Part shown: positions 60,447 through 64,000 of the stretch, one piece after another | Numbering within the stretch: position 1 is the first letter of the stretch | How the letters are laid out: each line of letters starts with the position of its first letter | NCBI GenBank assembly: GCA_029582155.1 | Contig: CM055898.1 | Span: 18,750,229 to 18,814,228 of the forward strand | Length of the DNA stretch: 64,000 nucleotides | Direction: 5' to 3' | Source: Panopea generosa | Lineage: Eukaryota; Mollusca; Bivalvia; Adapedonta; Hiatellidae | Translations under genes and position numbers: made by a program | Notes under the pieces: model-generated | Seen by the model: the letters and a program-made list of their open reading frames with translations, nothing else | What the model was told of the DNA's origin: nothing | The model's database searches: none

Positions 60447-63076
60447 TGCCGCCATGACAGTAGCATAGATGGAATGGAATAAGAAAATGTTGCGGAGTCC
60501 CTCAGCTGCCAGTTTATATACGGACATTGTGAATGGATTCATAACAGAATATTACGGAGAAATACATCTTGTTGCGAGACATTTCATTTGATCTTGGAGC
60601 AATATTTATTGATCAATGAATGATTTACACGATCATGCAGCAAACTCTTCTTTCATATACATGTACTGATTAATATGAACATAAATAAAACAGTTGATCA
60701 TGTAAAGGATTATAGAAAACATGGGACAAGATAGACAATAGAGCTTACGTTCGGTCCCATGTGATGCATGTAAAGTAGTGTTCACCAAACATACATGTGT
60801 GTTAATACATGTGATCGTAGTACGAATAATTTTACCGTCTTATATCAGAGTGAATACATTATATTTACTATCAGTGTACTGTGACTGTCGGCATTCATGA
60901 CATACATCGTGCATGACGGCAGTCGCTGAACAGACTGTCCGTGTATGACGTCTATAATAAAGTGCAATTTGGCTAGGCTAGTGGTTTGTGATATGGGGGT
61001 AGTTGAGTTTCAAGTTGTCTGTAGTCTCATCTCTATTAGTCTTTCTCTATATATTAAACACAGATTAAATGTTATTTAACCATAAAAGCAATAGACATAT
61101 CGAAATGAAAATTCAGGTCATTGAATATGATTCCTACCACTTTTTTTTTTTATGAATATACAATTTTTGATTTTGGACATTTTAATGGTTAAATTTTTTT
61201 TTTTTAAATGTAATAATGGAACTGTATATGTTATCTTAATTCTATCCTTTAGTTGAATATTTTATCATATTTTGGTTTAAACCTCAAAAAGACAATTTGT
61301 TGTATAAAAAAATGCAGTAGGTATCAAAAAATGCGGAAGGTATAATTAGAAGACTGGTTTAGTTTAGGAACATGATCAACCTGTGTAAGGTAACATTTAC
61401 CTTCTCCAAGGAGGAAAAATTTGCAATTGTTAGAAAAATATTGATCAGTGTTATGCCATATTCTAAAAAATTATCTTGCATCATTAATTTTACAGTTAAG
61501 ATTTAGAAATGTTTTTTTCAAACCGTTGTTAACAATCGATGAAATATTTCTATCTATGAAGTATAAATACTTAATTTTAAAGTATATTATACTACTATAT
61601 GCTCATTACATTGCTGGCATAAAGTCTAATCATGCTGTATGAATGTACTGTTGGTCAATTTAAATATTACTATTATAAATTCTGTATACAAAATTGCTAT
61701 ATTTTTATGACTTAAATAGTTGATCTAGCTGTAAAAGTTTATTAAAATTAAAAAAAAAAGAGAAAGATTTCTGAAACATTTGTAATTATTATTTTTTCTC
61801 TATACAAGGCGATGAATAAAAATCAATCCTGCACACTGTGGTATGTCAGTCAAGTCAAATGAAACATCTCTTAGTAATTTTAGCTGAGGTTTCCTGATCT
61901 AGTGATGTTTGCATGCATTTCATTCTTGTGTCTGTTGACAAGAAGTGTACTGTGTAAACATGTAGCGATTTGCAAACATATCGCGAGTCGAGTTGTTTTT
62001 TTACTGATATCTGAAAAAACTCCTTTTTTTTTGTCAGTACCTCTTAATTTTGAAACTACTTCATAATTGGATAGTGTGACAGGCTCAATCAGTATACAAT
62101 GATTAAAGGAATTGATATAGAAATGAGGTGGGTGGAGCTAGGTGTCCAGTTATGAATATGTATCAGTATTGTATTTTACTCCAGATGTATTGCTGTAGGT
62201 ACTATTACACTAATTTCTGTTTATATTTAACGACTTACAACTCTATGTGTATGACTTACTCTCTATCTATACATCTATTAATACAACAGACAGAATATAT
62301 ATGAAAATGTTTGTTAAATTAGACACGTTCACATTATACAACTGCAGTAATAAGAATTAGGGGTGTGGCTATTGTCTTTGTAGGCGTGTTTAAAACTAAT
62401 TATTGTTCATTGGTTCTTAATCTTCAGAAACAGTTTCATCTCGGAAACAAATATGCAGATTTTATGAGAAAGATACCTGATTTTAGCATTGACAAGTGTC
62501 TGGTTTTTAAATAAAACATGCTTTTAATATTATATATAAAACTAAGAAATTATATATTTTTTTGTAACTCTAGCCACACCCTTAAATGAATTTCTTGATG
62601 GAACTGATGATAGCTTCAAATTGTTAAATTGTTTTGTCTAAATATGGTGAAAGGTTTGGTATAAGTAGTCACATGATCTTGTCATATTCACCTCATCTGT
62701 ATCAGTAAAGTGTTTGCAAGTTTTTAAAAAAGATCTGTATTATTAAGATGTATGCTTTTGTGTTCAATATCCTCGTCATATCCCTAATGTACTATAAACA
62801 AATGTTGTCTGTGAAACATTTGTTCTAATCGGTGCTATATTAACCATTATTTTGTGTGAGTCACAGTTTCACACAGACTCACTTTGAGTCAAAATAACTG
62901 CATAATCTTGACTAAGTTCTTCAATAAACATTGCATATGTTGTTTTAATACATTGCTAGTTCTACCCTGTTCCGACTATTATTTTGGGCACATGTTTTGT
63001 TCAAAGTTTATTTTTTGATTTTACAAAATTCGACAAATCTGCCTGATTTAAAAAAAGAATATCCTTGTCAATAAAG
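60447..63076 (+). other. 3' UTR of the distal isoform, end uncertain
   Basis: No open frame of interest follows the stop. AATAAA hexamers occur at 60684-60689, 60956-60961, 62510-62515, 62923-62928, 63070-63075 and 63471-63476, so several polyadenylation sites are possible. Which are used cannot be told from sequence. The sequence is AT-rich with U-runs. Confidence 0.55.
60956..60961 (+). terminator. Candidate poly(A) signal AATAAA
   Basis: AATAAA 510 nt after the distal stop codon, followed within 30 nt by GT-rich sequence (GTGGTTTGTGATATGGGGGT). It is the best-looking early signal of several. Confidence 0.4.
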
Positions 63077-63756
63077 TAGAAATGCTTGTATTTTTGCATA
63101 AATTTGAAATGGAATTTAATTTATTTTATTTTATTTTGCAGTTTTCTTTTATACAGTAAATGGTTTTCTTAATGTTCTTGTTCTCTATATGATTAAACCA
63201 GTTTTAATAGAAATTTGTCAAATTAATTCTCAAATGAACTTTTGTTATAAATTACATTTACTTGAAAAGGACTGGACTTAATGTTCACATATATGCCTGG
63301 AACATCGGCCCATTTTATCCAGCCTATCTGTGCCTTTAATTAAACAAAAACTTAAAGTACCTGTAGAAAGGTTTTATCAATGTTTTGTTTAATATGCCTT
63401 AAAACACAAAACTGTTCTATTTCAAAGTGTTACTGGTAAATGAGTGTATCAGTTCTTGATGACTTGTTGGAATAAATTTAATATACCGGTACCTGAAAAT
63501 TGTCAAAAATGTAAGAATTGATAGTGAACATGTTTAGGAATGTTGATAAAATCGTTGTCTAAATTCTGTTTTTGAACTTTGAAGTTCAATATACAGAAAC
63601 CTGTTCTTGATATTTTGGCAGATACTGAATGCTGTCTACAGTTTAGAAGGAAGAAGGTATTGTTTTAGTCAATGCCAGCTGATTAAGATTTGAATTATAC
63701 GATTAGTTCAAGTGTTTGTAAATTAGATTTAAATTATGCGATTAGTAGAATGGTAT

Positions 63757-63916
63757 TGTAAATATTCACCTTGGACTAGTGTGTTGTTGTTGTTGTGTCG
63801 GTTAATCAATGAGATTACTAGAGTAGGATAATATGGAAAAAAACTTTTTGTAAATTTGTACAAATGTATAAACATGTAAATGAAGATATTTATCTGATGT
63901 GTAAATATTGTAAATA
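63757..63916 (+). promoter_or_regulatory. Three Pumilio-type motifs TGTAAATA
   Basis: TGTAAATA occurs at 63757-63764, 63900-63907 and 63909-63916, matching the PUF consensus UGUANAUA. They matter only if the transcript reaches this far, which is unproven. Confidence 0.3.
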
Positions 63917-64000
63917 GCACTCTGTAAATTGTTCCTAAGAAGCCAAATGTCTTTGCATCATAAGCCTTGTTATGCAACTTGTTCATGAAACGTTTACGAT

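Overview
This 64 kb window looks like animal nuclear DNA. It is AT-rich, has very long introns with GT..AG exons, and is crowded with minisatellites, tRNA-derived SINEs and short inverted-repeat elements. The repeat types and the protein suggest a mollusc, probably a bivalve; that assignment is inference. Fewer than 2.3 kb are coding. Everything coding that I recognise belongs to one + strand gene, the myosin phosphatase targeting subunit (MYPT1/2/3 family; PPP1R12A/B/C in vertebrates, Mbs in Drosophila). The N-terminal PP1-binding and ankyrin-repeat exons lie upstream of the window.

Exons of the long form, all read from the sequence: 1381-1602, 2552-2631, (possible 24-nt microexon 3352-3375), 6763-7041, 9226-9316, 10539-10850, 12207-12306, 12465-12653, 14692-14810, 23061-23138, (probable 45-nt cassette 24648-24692), 50103-50219, 51165-51311, 52564-52614, and then one of two terminal exons, 56349-56435 or 60360-60446. 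Phases agree at every junction. Landmarks are WRLGLRKTGS and RSASSPRL (exon 1381), the first inhibitory site RRSTQ^GVTL split by an intron (9316/10539), the second site RRSTGI (14692-14810), and a C-terminal coiled coil ending in a leucine zipper and RV..KLSK.

Two features suggest regulated isoforms. First, the last coding exon is duplicated: two 29-codon exons 4 kb apart each encode a complete zipper with the same heptad register but different surface residues, and the proximal one has a 5' splice site directly after its stop codon. Second, an exon at 36635-36895 opens with its own ATG, has an in-frame stop upstream, and cannot be entered in frame from the preceding exons. It looks like an internal first exon producing a short protein of a Ser/Gly/Tyr-rich leader plus the coiled coil and zipper. 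This resembles the small subunits made from vertebrate PPP1R12B. A consensus CArG box and a TATA-like run lie just upstream.

The introns hold about a dozen tandem arrays: 7.1-7.8, 8.7-9.1, 14.8-15.4, 17.7-18.0, 19.1-22.0, 22.5-23.0, 24.8-28.1, 39.7-39.9, 42.6-43.7, 46.8-47.1, 47.5-48.6, 51.4-51.65, 52.7-55.3 and 56.9-57.15 kb. They also hold at least three SINE families and several elements with terminal inverted repeats and internal repeat units (12.7-14.4, 41.2-41.8, 44.7-46.2 kb). Notable details are an array of Pol III A-box (tRNA D-arm) sequences, an array of perfect 5' splice-site decoys right after a real donor, a 31-bp hairpin, and a 185-nt tract with no C. Long ORFs in the arrays come from unit lengths divisible by three and are not genes. 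No gene is supported on the - strand.
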